Below, one piece after another: positions 27,835 through 37,637 of a stretch of 64,000 bases of DNA; positions within the stretch are counted from its first letter, which is position 1, and every line of letters begins with the position of its first letter. The stretch is from Pseudomonas tolaasii NCPPB 2192 (GTDB lineage: Bacteria; Pseudomonadota; Gammaproteobacteria; Pseudomonadales; Pseudomonadaceae): NCBI RefSeq assembly GCF_002813445.1, contig NZ_PHHD01000001.1, forward strand, positions 6,138,001 through 6,202,000. Reading direction: 5' to 3'. Under the pieces are notes generated by a model. That model saw only the letters and a list, made by a program, of their open reading frames with translations. It ran no database searches and was not told the origin of the DNA. A program made the translations under genes and the position numbers.

Positions 27835-29251
27835 GAAGCATAGCGTCCTGCCGCTGCTGCTGGTCCTGCTGCAGAGCTGCACGGTGGGACCCAACTTTCA
27901 CCGGCCCAAGCTTCCGGAGCTACCCAATGCCTTTGCCCACGAGGACAATTCGACTAAAGTGCAGGCACCGACCACCGCAGCCGACGATGCATTCTGGCAG
28001 CGCTTTGCCGACCCGCAGCTCTCGGGGTTGGTAAAGGCCGCACTAGCGGCCAACCCCGACCTGCGCACGGCCCTGGCCCACTACGATGCGGCCAATGCGT
28101 TGCTGCGCGAGGTCCGATTCGACGAGATTCCCACGGTCACCATGTCGGCCCAGGCCGGTCATCAGCGAGTCAGCAAAGACGAGGCCAATGACGCGGCCCG
28201 CAGCCATGATCTCTATGGCAACAAAAGTTCGCTAACCTGGGAACTGGACCTGCTAGGGCGGGTACGCCGCTCGGTGGAATCACAACGCTCCGAGGTCGCG
28301 GCCCGGGCCAACGAACTGCAAGCCATGCAGGTCACTGTGGTCAGCGACGTGGCCAACAGCTATATCGACCTACGGGCCGCGCAGAAAATGCTCAGACTCT
28401 CTAGGGCCAATGCCGACAGCCAGCGGCAGACGCTGGCTATCGTGCAGGGCCGGCTGGATGCCGGGCGCAGCTCGACCTACGACCTGTCCCGGACCCAGGC
28501 ACAACTGGAGACCACGCTGTCGCGCATCCCGCAGTTGCAGGCGCGGATTGCGGTGGATCGCCACCGCCTGGCGGTACTTGCCGGGCTGACACCGACAGCG
28601 CCGGATGCGCAGTTGCAGCAAGACAGCGACATGCCAGCGATCCCGGAGGATATCGAGCCCGGCACCCCTGCTGAGATCATCCGGCGCCGACCGGATGTCG
28701 CCGCCGCCGAGCACCGGTTGCACGCCGCCACCGCGCGGGTCGGCGTGGCCACCGCCGACCTTTTCCCCCGCGTCAGCCTTGGGGCGGCCCTAGGCACTTA
28801 CGCGTTCCACGGTGGTGGCCTATATGCCGCTGGCAGCGAGTCGAACCTAGCGTTGCTGGGCATCGACTGGTCGTTCCTCGATGTCGGCCGGGTCAGGAGC
28901 CGTATCGCCGCCGCCGATGCAGAGGCCGCCGCCCAACTGGCCAGCTACCAGAAGACCGTGCTGGGGGCGCTGGAGGATGTCGACAATGCCCAGGCGCGGT
29001 TTGCCAGAAACAAGGAGGAAAATGCCCGGCGCCTAAGCGCGGCGAACGATTGGAAAACCGCCGCGACTCTCTCCAACGCCCGCTACCAAGCCGGTGCCAT
29101 CGAGTTGTTCGAGTTGCTGGATGTACAGCGTTCGATGTACGACGCCCAGCTCTCGCAAGCCGATAGCCAGGCTCGCAGCACTTCCAGCGCCGTGGACCTG
29201 TTCGTCGCCCTAGCCGGCGGCTGGCCGCAGTACCTGCCAAGCCAGCACTGA
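27827..29251 (+). CDS. RND outer-membrane channel (OprN/TolC-like lipoprotein), operon 1
   Basis: The 474-residue outer-membrane factor has a lipobox LLQSC near residue 24 followed by TVGPNFHRP, the standard NodT-family start. Two repeats of helical/beta-barrel sequence follow, with the IIRRRPDVAAAEHRLHAATA motif near 283. It completes the tripartite pump. Confidence 0.92.
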   Translation: MAKKHSVLPLLLVLLQSCTVGPNFHRPKLPELPNAFAHEDNSTKVQAPTTAADDAFWQRFADPQLSGLVKAALAANPDLRTALAHYDAANALLREVRFDEIPTVTMSAQAGHQRVSKDEANDAARSHDLYGNKSSLTWELDLLGRVRRSVESQRSEVAARANELQAMQVTVVSDVANSYIDLRAAQKMLRLSRANADSQRQTLAIVQGRLDAGRSSTYDLSRTQAQLETTLSRIPQLQARIAVDRHRLAVLAGLTPTAPDAQLQQDSDMPAIPEDIEPGTPAEIIRRRPDVAAAEHRLHAATARVGVATADLFPRVSLGAALGTYAFHGGGLYAAGSESNLALLGIDWSFLDVGRVRSRIAAADAEAAAQLASYQKTVLGALEDVDNAQARFARNKEENARRLSAANDWKTAATLSNARYQAGAIELFELLDVQRSMYDAQLSQADSQARSTSSAVDLFVALAGGWPQYLPSQH

Positions 29252-30003
29252 CCCACCGGCTCTGCGTGCGATACCCAACTACCGAACGCAGCAGTTGCCG
29301 TTATAGCCCACTGGCCACTTTCCTCGAACCAGGATCGTGGCCTTATGAGCACCCTGCCAGCCCCCTTGGGCCCCCTTCAGCACTAAGCAAATACAGGCCG
29401 GATTCCTGTTCGCCGCGCCCCACCCATCGTGTAGGTGTCACAGGAACTGGTACTGCGGCGCGCGACATCCAAGCAGCCGCATTGCTGCTCAAGGGCCAGA
29501 ACACGCCCACTAAAAGCCTCTGGCCGAGAAAACCGGATACGCTGCAAGGCTAACGCTAGACCCACCTGTCCGATCTTCAGTTGCATCGTTTTCCCGAAGC
29601 TCGCAACTCATCCTGCTCAAGGCTGATCAGACGCGTGCAGGGAACGTTGCGGGACACACCCCTGCCAGCGGTGGACCTCAGCGCCCTGGCCACGACGATC
29701 AATCACTACGGCGACGCCATACTCAAAGTGTTTAAATCAAAGCTGGTGGCGTTCTGGGACGAGCCGGTGCCCGAATCTGCACGCAATGTCCCAGGATCGG
29801 ATACCTAGCTGCCTGACTGGGACAGGCATTCGTCAGCAGTGTCAAGCCGCTGCGCGGCTCTCTCCAACCTGCAGTTCGCTGTCATGTGCGGCAACTGCGG
29901 CTATCCCAACACCCAGGCCTTCAGGCCAGTTAACTATCGCTCAAGGCACTGGTCAGAGAGAATGAGGTGATGCGCAATAGCCTGCTCGGCCTGCATCTAA
30001 CTC
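29252..30003. other. Intergenic, decayed sequence after efflux operon 1
   Basis: About 750 bases. A frame at 29581-29808 (+) has a protein-like middle (SALATTINHYGDAILKVF) that I do not recognise, without a good start. No terminator with a T-run was found directly after 29251. Confidence 0.45.
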
Positions 30004-30315
30004 GTGCCAGAATTCAACACAAAAGCAGTCAGTCAAACCATTGAAACCGGACAATCAGTCGGGTATCTGTTTCAGTGCTTTTACTGCATGAAACACTGGG
30101 TCGTGTTAGGCCTAACCTTGCTCTATCAACCCGCACTCATCAAGAGCGGCTTTCTGGTCGCAGACCTAGCGGTGTCGTGGTTCTTCACCGTTACTGTCCC
30201 CTGCTTTGTTAGCGGGATTGTGTTCAAAGTCTTCCTTCTTGCGATGGGATCGAAGATCGAAGAAAAAGAGCTTATGGCGCTGTTGGCTACAGATAAAAGC
30301 CAGCAGCAACCCTGA
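30004..30315 (+). CDS. Hypothetical membrane protein fused to an IS3 orfA-like start
   Basis: A 103-codon frame. Its first ~19 residues (MPEFNTKAVSQTIETGQSV, GTG start) resemble an IS3 OrfA N-terminus, and a sister fragment is at 45523. The remainder from MKHWVVLGLTLLYQ (ATG 30088) has two or three hydrophobic segments (VLGLTLLYQ, FLVADLAVSWFF, GIVFKVFLLAM) and a charged tail. Likely a small membrane protein or remnant joined to IS debris. Function unknown and no ribosome-binding site ahead of either start. Confidence 0.4.
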   Translation: MPEFNTKAVSQTIETGQSVGYLFQCFYCMKHWVVLGLTLLYQPALIKSGFLVADLAVSWFFTVTVPCFVSGIVFKVFLLAMGSKIEEKELMALLATDKSQQQP

Positions 30316-30403
30316 TTCCTGGCCCACGCATTGCACCTGCCGACAGAGCTGCGCACGTGAGCAGTGAGCAGTGAGCATGCCTAGCTCATTGAATTGGCAT
30401 CCG

Positions 30404-31941
30404 TTAATGCGGCAATAGTTGCTCAATCTCACTGGCTTTCTGCGTCGGCAACCGCATCAGCACATCCTTGAGATATGCATACGGATCATGCCCGTTTATG
30501 CGCGCCGACTGTATCAGGCTCATGATCGCCTCAGCTCGCTTACCGCTGCGCAGCGATCCAGCGAAGAGCCAGTTCGACCTACCGAGCGCCCACGGCCTGA
30601 TTTGGTTCTCCACGGCGTTGTTGTCAATAGGCCCAGCACCATGATTCAGGTAGCGCGTCAGCGCTACCCAGCATTTCAGGCTGTAATCCAAAGCCTTAGC
30701 TGTAGCCGATCCTTCAGGCACAAGCTCGCGTTGAGCCAGCATCCATTCATGCAGTTTCTTTGCGATGGGCGCTGCCATTTCCTAGCGTAATCGCCTGCGA
30801 TCTTCATCGCCCATTTCCTTGGCTTGCCGCTCAACCTCGTACAAACCGCCAATCGAGTGCAGTGCCTGCTCTGCCAGTTGGCTTTTGTTCGCCACATGCA
30901 GGTCGAAGAACTTGCGGCGGGCGTGGGCCATGCAGCCGATTTCGGTGATGCCCAGCTCGAAGCTGCCTTGTAACCCGTGAAGTCATCGCAGACCAGTTTG
31001 CCGTTCTACGTGCCAAGGAAGTTACGCGCATGCTCACCAGCGCGGCTGGGGCTGAAGTCGTAGACCACCGCTTTCAGTGCCGAGCACGGGGTGGTGCAGT
31101 AGGCCCAGACATACGCCCGGTGCGTTTTCTTTTCGCCCGGTGCCAACATCTGCACCGGTGTTTCATCGGCATGGACGACTTGCTGGGCCAGCACTGCTTC
31201 GCGCAATGCATCTACCAGCGGTTGCAGTTGTGCGGCGGTTTGGCCGACCCACCGAGCCAGCGTCGAGCGCGGGATTGCCAGGCCGGCACGGCCGAAGATC
31301 TTTTCCAGCCGGTACAACGGAAGGTAGTCGGCGAACTTGGCCACCATCACGTGGGCCAACAAGCCGGCAGTGGGGATGCCTTTGTCGATCACCTGTGCCG
31401 GCACCGGCGCTTGAGTCAGTGTTTCGCACTGACGGGAGACCCACTTGCCACGCACGTGCTGCTCGACGGTGAACACGCCTAGCGTGTAATCCAGTTTCTC
31501 GCTGACGTCTTCGCCGATGCGTTGAAGCTGGCAGCCGCAGGTACACTCGGTGTTCTCCGGCTCGTGATGGATAACGGTACGTGGGAACTGCGGTGGCAAC
31601 GGCGCGCGCTTGGGCTGTTGGCGTGAATCGTCCGGTGCCGGGGCAGGACGAAGGGCTTTCAACTCGGCGCCGATGGCTTCAAGGTCGGTGTTGAGCACGT
31701 CATCCAGCAAGCTGCCTTGCGCCGGGCTGATCTACTCACTGCGCTTGGCGAACTTGTGGCGTTTGAGGGTGGCGATCTTGTGAGAGAGCTGCTCGATGAT
31801 CGTCTCGTCGCGTTGGATCTTTCTGCCCATGGTATCGACCTTCGACAGCAACTGCATAGCGAGTGCGCGCAGTTGATCGGGCGTCATCTGGTCGAGATTG
31901 GGCGAGGAGGTCATGCTGTGGATTTTACCAAAGCAACTCAT
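30404..31941 (-). pseudogene. IS66 transposase tnpC, multiply broken
   Basis: The protein can be followed from MTSSPNLDQMTPDQLRALAM to the C-terminus. It has a stop at 31732 (after KFAKRSE), a stop at 31006 (after ARNFLGT), a frameshift near 30965 (GYKA/ELGITEIGCMAHARRKFF) and a stop at ~30783 before EMAAPIAKKLHEW. The zinc-ribbon segment (CTCGCQLQRIGEDVSEKLDY) and the DDE core (VVHADETPVQ; IDNNAVENQIRPWALGRSNW) are still recognisable. Confidence 0.9.
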
Positions 31942-31963
31942 CCGCCACCGCTGAAAGGCAGGA

Positions 31964-32299
31964 CTAAATCAAGGTAATTACGCCGCTTGTACCGACCCGT
32001 TGCCACGGCAAACCAAGCACCAACGTTTGCAGTTGTTCGGTGTAGAGTTCAACTTCATGACCTCGATGCGCGCCAGGCCAATGGAACTTGCCCTGGTTCA
32101 GGCGGCGTGCGGCCAGCCAGATACCCACGCCGTCGTGCACAAGTACCTTCATCCGATTGGCGCGGCGATTGGCGAACAGATAAACGCAGTGTGGCTTCGC
32201 AGCCCCGAATACGGCGACCACGCGGGCAAGGGCTGTGTCCGTGCCGGCGCGCATGTTCATGGGTTCGGTGGCGAGCCAGATGGCGTCGATGCGCATCAT
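31964..32299 (-). CDS. tnpB: IS66 Orf2 protein (TnpB)
   Basis: A 111-residue intact IS66 accessory protein with the family core (VFGAAKPHCVYLFANRRANR, GVGIWLAARRLNQGKFHW). It overlaps tnpA by 4 bases (ATGA) as usual. With tnpC dead and tnpA damaged it has no transposition role left in cis. Confidence 0.9.
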   Translation of the reverse strand: MMRIDAIWLATEPMNMRAGTDTALARVVAVFGAAKPHCVYLFANRRANRMKVLVHDGVGIWLAARRLNQGKFHWPGAHRGHEVELYTEQLQTLVLGLPWQRVGTSGVITLI

Positions 32300-32622
32300 C
32301 GGGAGAGGCTGCTGATGAAGCGGGCGCAGCCGTCCGGGTCGGAGGTCGGCCAGTTCACAGTGAATGTTCGCTGCCCGGAAGAAATATCGATGCGGGCTAC
32401 ATCCTGCCGAGCAGGCGTCGCCGCAGCGGTCTCAAGTTTCAACGATACAAATGCAGGCAAGGCGCAAGCCTGCTGGTCACGATAGATAGGTATCCACTTG
32501 CGAACTAGATTAGCGTTGATGCCGTGCCGCAGTGCCACGCTGGCAATGGATACATCGGGGCCCAGGCATTCCTGGACAAATTGGGCCTTGAAGGGTCTGG
32601 GATAAGGGGTGCGCTGACGCGT
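32296..32622 (-). pseudogene. IS66 Orf1 protein (TnpA), start codon lost
   Basis: The frame RQRTPYPRPFKAQFVQECLG...LRHGINANLVRKWIPIYRDQ is a typical Orf1 helix-turn-helix protein and is open to its stop. The position of the usual ATG (32620-32622) reads ACG. The frame stays open upstream to an ATG at 32718 inside the inserted IS3 element, so only a chimeric product could be made. Confidence 0.7.
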
Positions 32623-32704
32623 GGTGTTCCTTGAATTAAGGGCGATGGTGTCCACGTATTTTTGAACTGACCCCCAAAGGCTGGACACAACCTTTGGGGG
32701 CGTC

Positions 32705-33244
32705 ATGGGTAAGTACACAGAGCAAGCAAAACTCGCAGCAGTGCAGGATTATTGTTCCGGTGGCGCGGGTTTGAGGGATGTTGCACACCGTCACAATGTG
32801 GACTTTTCATCCCTTCGCCAATGGGTTGCGGCCTATCAGGTACATGGCGCTGCTGGGCTGAAACAGAAAAGGCTGCAGCGCTACAGCAACAACTTCAAAC
32901 TGTCTGTTTTGAAGCGTATGCGTGAGGAGCAGCTGTCCTATCGACAGACGGCGGCCTTGTTCGATATCCGTAAATTCGACATCATCGGTCTCTGGGAGCG
33001 CCGCTATGATGAGGGCGGTTTTGATGCCCTTACCAAGCAGCCTGATAGAGCCGGACGTCCGAAAAAAATGCCAACCTCCATTCCTCCTGTTCAACCCAAC
33101 TCACCTGATGACGAGTCGCGCTCACGCGATGAATTGCTTGCTGAAGTGAAGCAGTTGCGGATGGAAAACGACTACCTAAAAAAGCTCGATGCCTTGGTCC
33201 AGGAGAAGAAACGAGTAGCGCAGCAGAAAAAGCGCAAATCGTAA
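32705..33244 (+). CDS. IS3/IS150-type OrfA
   Basis: A 179-residue protein with two helix-turn-helix regions (YTEQAKLAAVQDYCSGGAGL and FKLSVLKRMREEQLSYRQTA) and a C-terminal leucine-zipper-like coiled coil (LLAEVKQLRMENDYLKKLDA). It ends in a Lys-rich tail. At the end, CAGAAAAAGCGC allows -1 slippage into the orfB frame (…EKAQIVIGLRPLHSLESLL…), which would yield the OrfAB transposase. Confidence 0.9.
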   Translation: MGKYTEQAKLAAVQDYCSGGAGLRDVAHRHNVDFSSLRQWVAAYQVHGAAGLKQKRLQRYSNNFKLSVLKRMREEQLSYRQTAALFDIRKFDIIGLWERRYDEGGFDALTKQPDRAGRPKKMPTSIPPVQPNSPDDESRSRDELLAEVKQLRMENDYLKKLDALVQEKKRVAQQKKRKS

Positions 33245-33294
33245 TAGGACTGAGGCCGCTGCACTCTCTAGAAAGTCTGCTGACGTTTGCCGGT

Positions 33295-34077
33295 TTGGCA
33301 CGCAGCACCTTTTACTATCAGCAAAAGGCGCTGCAAGCGGCTGATAAGTACGCCGAGCTGAAAGACAAGATTCGTTCTACGTTCGATGAGCACAAGGGCC
33401 GGTATGGCTATCGTCGGATAACGGCTGCGGTACGAAGCGCCGGCCATCTCGTCAATCACAAGACGGTTCAGCGACTGATGGCACAACTTCAGCTCAAGAG
33501 CTTAGTGCGTGTGAAAAAATACCGAGCTTACAAAGGCGAGGTAGGCAAGGCAGCGCCTAATCTTTTGAAGCGAGAGTTTGAAGCGCCGTCCCCCAATCAA
33601 AAGTGGGTGACCGACGTTACTGAGTTCAAAGTTGGAGGTCAGAAGCTTTATCTGTCTCCCGTTTTGGATCTGTACAACGGCGAAATCATTTCCTACGAGA
33701 TTGCCAGAAAGCCGCTGTTCGACATGATCGGGAAGATGCTCAAAGGTGCATTCAAGCGGCTTCAGCCGCATGAAAAACCGGTTTTGCATTCAGACCAGGG
33801 CTGGCAGTATCGAATGCCAATTTATCTAAAGGCTCTTAAGGAACGCTCAATCACGCCAAGCATGTCGAGAAAAGGTAACTGCTACGACAATGCGGCCATG
33901 GAGAGTTTCTTCGGTACGCTGAAGTCAGAGTTTTTTTATCTAAATAGATTTAGCGATCTGGATGAGCTTCAGACAGGCATCGACGAGTACATCCAGTATT
34001 ACAATCACTCGCGTATCAAGCTGAAGCTAAACGGCCTGAGCCCTGTTGCATATAGAACTCAGGCCGTTCAGGTATAG
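33295..34077 (+). CDS. IS3/IS150-type transposase OrfB
   Basis: The DDE integrase core is complete: D107 in WVTDVTEFKV, D167 in LHSDQGWQY and E203 in NAAMESFFGTLKSE. The orfB frame is open upstream of this ATG to the slippage site near 33220, so the functional protein is probably the OrfAB fusion and this start only marks the first ATG. Confidence 0.9.
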   Translation: MARSTFYYQQKALQAADKYAELKDKIRSTFDEHKGRYGYRRITAAVRSAGHLVNHKTVQRLMAQLQLKSLVRVKKYRAYKGEVGKAAPNLLKREFEAPSPNQKWVTDVTEFKVGGQKLYLSPVLDLYNGEIISYEIARKPLFDMIGKMLKGAFKRLQPHEKPVLHSDQGWQYRMPIYLKALKERSITPSMSRKGNCYDNAAMESFFGTLKSEFFYLNRFSDLDELQTGIDEYIQYYNHSRIKLKLNGLSPVAYRTQAVQV

Positions 34078-34284
34078 GCATGTAATCGTCCAGCTTTGTG
34101 GGGTCAGTTCATTTTTAGGTGGACACCATCGCCTTTGGCGTCGGGGCCAGGAAGGTGAGTTGGCCGGGCGCTTACGCGGCAGCGTACTAAATAGACCATT
34201 TACCTTATACAAACGTGTGGATTGAAATCAATCGCATGACTTATCTGCATTAATTAACTGCATTGACATATGAAATTTCGGGAG

Positions 34285-35193
34285 TTACTGGAGCCACAGC
34301 AAACGTCTAGGCTTGAAATCCAGCAGCTCTTTAGCGCGCAAATTTGAGGCACCACGAATTGCTTCATTGTAGAATAAAGCTTCTGAGCCAACGGTGCGCA
34401 AGGCTTGTTCTGCTGTTATGGAGCCAGGTAATGGCGCTCCCACCCACTTACTGAACGCCGGTAGCCACTCACTAACTGGGAGTGGGTTATCATCGACGAT
34501 ATTGTATACTCCGCACTCACTGTGTAGCGCTGCCACGGTCGCTTCGATTGCATCATCCAGGTGAACAAATGACCACACTCCGTTCCCTCGGCCGATGATC
34601 ACCGACTCACCCTTCCTCGCTTGCTCTGCAATAGCGCCTGTCGGGTGGTACCAAGTACCAGGTCCGTAGAAGAATCCGTACCGCAGCACTACCCCGGTCA
34701 GAGCTTGGCTTGCCAAAATCTCGTCTTCATATGCCTGAAAGGTTCTTGCACTTTCTCCAACGACGCCAGGTGCATCAATGCACAACTTGGCGTCTTCAGC
34801 AGCTAACTCGCCTTCTGCCGCTTGGAGATAGAACCCGCGCGATTGCATGATGTAACGCTTAACCCCAAACTCTTCAGCTGCAGAGAGCAAATTCTTCCCA
34901 CCTATTTGATGCAGCCGAGTGTCATTCGGCATGTACTTAATGAGTTCGGCAGGATCTGCAGGGAGGAGAGTCAATTGGTCAATGACTACGTCAGGCTTGG
35001 CGTCCCGGATAGCGTCACGCACTGATTCCGTGTTAAATACATCAACGACGACGGGTTTTGCGCCGATCCCTCGAAGAATATCTACCCCAGCACCTGCTCG
35101 GGTGATGCCAGTAACTTCATGACCAGCTGCGCAAAGCAGCCGAGTCAGTGGGACACCTACAGCGCCAGTTGCTCCAGCGATCAAGATTTTCAT
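34285..35193 (-). CDS. NAD(P)-dependent epimerase/reductase, extended SDR-like
   Basis: The 302-residue protein begins MKILIAGATGAVGVPL with the GxxGxxG nucleotide-binding motif (GATGAVG, 7-13). The usual catalytic YxxxK is not evident; RYIMQSRGFY stands near residues 113-122. It resembles NAD-dependent epimerase/dehydratase (RfbD/NmrA-like) proteins. It starts 11 bases after the AhpD-like gene, so cupin, AhpD-like and this gene form one minus-strand operon. Substrate unknown; context suggests redox or electrophile handling. Confidence 0.75.
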   Translation of the reverse strand: MKILIAGATGAVGVPLTRLLCAAGHEVTGITRAGAGVDILRGIGAKPVVVDVFNTESVRDAIRDAKPDVVIDQLTLLPADPAELIKYMPNDTRLHQIGGKNLLSAAEEFGVKRYIMQSRGFYLQAAEGELAAEDAKLCIDAPGVVGESARTFQAYEDEILASQALTGVVLRYGFFYGPGTWYHPTGAIAEQARKGESVIIGRGNGVWSFVHLDDAIEATVAALHSECGVYNIVDDNPLPVSEWLPAFSKWVGAPLPGSITAEQALRTVGSEALFYNEAIRGASNLRAKELLDFKPRRLLWLQ

Positions 35194-35204
35194 AGTTCGT
35201 ATCC

Positions 35205-35663
35205 TCAGTGATGGTCCAGCAAGGCTTGCGGTATGTTCCGGAAGCTAATAGCCATTCTGTTGTAGGAATTCATCAAGCTGACAGCGATTGTGAGATCCAC
35301 CAGCTCACGCTCCTCAAACACTTTCCTTACTGCAACATATGCAGAGTCAGAAACCCCCGTATCTGCGACCTTAGTGACCTGCTCAGCCCACGCTAGAGCT
35401 GCTTGCTCACGGGTGTCGAAAAGATTACCTGCCTCAGTCCACGCTTGGACTAACGCTATTTTTTCGACCTTAACGCTTTTTTTGATCAGGTCGCGGGTAT
35501 GCATATCCAAGCAGTAAGCGCAGTTGTTGATTTGCGAAACGCGCAGATAGACCAGATCAACAAGTACCTCATCCAAGCCACTTTGCATGACGTAGCCGTA
35601 GACACTGCCCAGCGCTTTCACTCCTGCAGGGGCGAGTTGGTTGTAGTCGAGCCGCCTAGTCAT
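35205..35663 (-). CDS. AhpD-like/carboxymuconolactone decarboxylase-family protein
   Basis: The start is placed at 35663 (152 residues) because GGAG precedes that ATG by 7 bases; an upstream frame to 35738 lacks it. The redox motif NNCAYCLDMHTRD (CxxC plus His, ~residues 50-62) is that of AhpD-type peroxidase partners. Its gene is 4 bases after the cupin gene and 11 before the reductase gene. A relative with the same motif is at 38666-39106. Likely an alkylhydroperoxidase-type thiol reductase, by family. Confidence 0.82.
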   Translation of the reverse strand: MTRRLDYNQLAPAGVKALGSVYGYVMQSGLDEVLVDLVYLRVSQINNCAYCLDMHTRDLIKKSVKVEKIALVQAWTEAGNLFDTREQAALAWAEQVTKVADTGVSDSAYVAVRKVFEERELVDLTIAVSLMNSYNRMAISFRNIPQALLDHH

Positions 35664-35667
35664 GAGG

Positions 35668-36099
35668 TTACTCCTCACCCTGGTTTTTAACGGGGGTTGT
35701 GAGCGCTTTGTCATTGGAGTCAACGACGAATACCGCAAGTAGTTTGGCCGGTTCGGTCTTGCTTGCGTTCCGGCTCACAGGATGACGGGAGCCTGGATTT
35801 TCAAACCAGCTTTCGCCTGCTTTAAAGATCTGTTTAGGTCCGTCATTCACCTGCGACTCGATCGACCCCGACACTACGTAGGCGTAGATGAAAGCGGATT
35901 TCGCATGAACATGGGATGGCGAGGCAGCTCCTGGGGCGTATTCAACCTCAACTGCGACCAACGATTTTCCTGGAATATTCGGTATGGCGTGCTCAAAGTT
36001 TGGCTTCACCACTTCACTCTGGCCATGCGCTTGAGCCGACATCGCGCTTATGAGCAAAACGCCACTGAAAAGAGCAACTGTGAGATTGAAATGCTTCAT
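35668..36099 (-). CDS. Exported cupin-domain protein
   Basis: A 143-residue single cupin with a signal peptide (MKHFNLTVALFSGVLLISAM...AHG). Metal-binding histidines are in SPSHVHAKSAFIYAYV (~60-75) and ENPGSRHPVSRNAS (~99-112). Periplasmic; substrate unknown. First gene of the cupin-AhpD-reductase operon and divergent from the MocR-type regulator, which is therefore its likely controller. Confidence 0.8.
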   Translation of the reverse strand: MKHFNLTVALFSGVLLISAMSAQAHGQSEVVKPNFEHAIPNIPGKSLVAVEVEYAPGAASPSHVHAKSAFIYAYVVSGSIESQVNDGPKQIFKAGESWFENPGSRHPVSRNASKTEPAKLLAVFVVDSNDKALTTPVKNQGEE

Positions 36100-36222
36100 T
36101 ATTGCGTCCTCATGGACTGGGTGGAAGCTCAGTATTCACACTAGCTGGTGTATGAAAAAGCCCCAAAAAAGCATTATTTTTTTGTACCACGCCGACCTCC
36201 CAGGTCTAACGGAACGGAACGC

Positions 36223-37629
36223 ATGACTCTAAATTTTCAGCTCGACCGAACCATACGCACACCACTGACCGAGCAAATCCAGCGATCAATCACAAAAGCC
36301 ATTGAGTCAGGAGTATTGTCTCCAGGTGCACGGCTTCCCTCTTGGGTTGACCTAGCAGCGCAGCTTGGGGTGTCGCGAGGCACAGTGCGCGCTGCGTATG
36401 AAATGCTAATGGATGCACAGTTGGTGGTTGCATCCAGAAGCGCTGGAACGAGGGTTTCTGATCGCCCGGCTATTCTTTTGAAGGAAACTATACAGCCGCC
36501 TGATACAGGGTTCATGGAACTCTACAAGGAGTTTACGGCAGGTCCGGCCATCTTCCAGTTAGGTGTTCCGGCTCATGAAACCGTACCTGCGAAGCTGTTC
36601 AGTCAAATTCGGTCCCATGCAATGCACTCAGAGCGTCGCGGTTCGGCCCTGTACCCGGATCCACGCGGTGAGTTCGAATTACGACGGGTGATCGCGGCAT
36701 ACCTTGCCATTGCTCGAGGCATCGAGTGTCTTCCATCTCAGATCATCATTACCAACGGCTTTGCCGGGGGGCTAGGTTTGGCATTACAAGCGCTGGATCT
36801 AAGAGGCCGTAGCGCCTGGATTGAGGACCCATGTTTCCCATTTTCTCGAAAAGGTTTAGAGCTTGCCGGTCTTAAGCCCATTGCCATCCCAGTAGATTCG
36901 GAAGGCCTAGATGTCGAACAGGCGAGGAAGCTCGAAAGTGATGTCGCATTGGCGCTATTGACCCCTGGCCAGCAGGCTCCTTTGGGTATGACGCTTTCAT
37001 TAGCTAGACGCCTGAGTCTGCTGAGGTGGGCAACAGAATCTGGTGGTTGGATCATTGAAGATGACTACCTAAGCGAGCTGCAGCTGGAGAGCCGAGCCGC
37101 TTCTGCGCTCGCTTCGCTGGACCGCGATGGCCGTGTCATTCACATCGGCTCCTTCAGCAAAACGTTGAGCCCAACGATTCGCTTGGGATTCGTGGTAGCG
37201 CCTCCAACTTTGGCTCCGAGATTGAGTGAAATTGCTACATGTCTTAGCCCAGCACCAGGACCCGCCGTCCAGCTCGCCACGGCGAAATTCATCCACCAAG
37301 GCCATTACCTCCGACATCTGCGTCGGGCCAAAAGGCTTTACTGCACCCAAAGAGATGAGCTGCTGAAAACAATTGCCAACAGCGACGTACGTGCTGAGAT
37401 CTCCACCGCAGGCTTAGCTGTGCTACTGAAACTGCCAACAGGGTCTCCAGATCTTAAAATCGCTCGGGAGGCATCAATCTTTGGGATGTCTCCAGGAGCC
37501 CTTAGCCCTTGGTACTCATGTCCAGAGCGTGCTGAGGCAGCTTTAATGCTCGGCATTACAACCAGCTCGAACCGACACTTAAAAGTGTCTTGCGATCGAC
37601 TCAGTGAACTCATTCGTCGCCACACTTGA
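36223..37629 (+). CDS. MocR-type transcriptional regulator (GntR DNA-binding + aminotransferase-like domain)
   Basis: The 468-residue protein starts MTLNFQLDRTIRTPLTEQIQ (ATG 36223; an upstream ATG-containing frame to 36148 is less like the family). It has a winged helix (~15-75, LAAQLGVSRGTVRAAYEML) and a PLP-dependent fold-type I domain with the aspartate in WIIEDDYLSEL and the Schiff-base lysine in HIGSFSKTLSPTIRLGF (~312-328). MocR proteins bind PLP and often an amino-acid derivative. The 120-base divergent gap to the cupin operon is its probable operator. Confidence 0.88.
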   Translation: MTLNFQLDRTIRTPLTEQIQRSITKAIESGVLSPGARLPSWVDLAAQLGVSRGTVRAAYEMLMDAQLVVASRSAGTRVSDRPAILLKETIQPPDTGFMELYKEFTAGPAIFQLGVPAHETVPAKLFSQIRSHAMHSERRGSALYPDPRGEFELRRVIAAYLAIARGIECLPSQIIITNGFAGGLGLALQALDLRGRSAWIEDPCFPFSRKGLELAGLKPIAIPVDSEGLDVEQARKLESDVALALLTPGQQAPLGMTLSLARRLSLLRWATESGGWIIEDDYLSELQLESRAASALASLDRDGRVIHIGSFSKTLSPTIRLGFVVAPPTLAPRLSEIATCLSPAPGPAVQLATAKFIHQGHYLRHLRRAKRLYCTQRDELLKTIANSDVRAEISTAGLAVLLKLPTGSPDLKIAREASIFGMSPGALSPWYSCPERAEAALMLGITTSSNRHLKVSCDRLSELIRRHT

Positions 37630-37637
37630 GCTCACGT

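Larger units (their letters stand above)
32649..34125 (+). mobile_element. Intact IS3-family (IS150-type) insertion sequence
   Basis: A 1477-base element with imperfect 26-base terminal inverted repeats, TGTCCACGTATTTTTGAACT... (32649) and TGTCCACCTAAAAATGAACT... (minus strand from 34125), both ending in GACCCC. It contains overlapping orfA and orfB with a probable -1 frameshift. The flanks GGCGATGG / CCATCGCC extend the symmetry, so I could not define a target duplication. It looks capable of transposing. Confidence 0.88.
30404..34175 (-). mobile_element. IS66-family element, interrupted by an IS3-family element
   Basis: tnpA, tnpB and tnpC lie on the minus strand in IS66 order. The right end is the sequence running to GTAAGCGCCCGGCCAACTCA (minus strand, starting at 34175). 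An IS3-type element occupies 32649-34125, about 50 bases inside that end, cutting tnpA off from its promoter. The left end, just past the tnpC stop, appears truncated. Not self-mobile. Confidence 0.85.
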
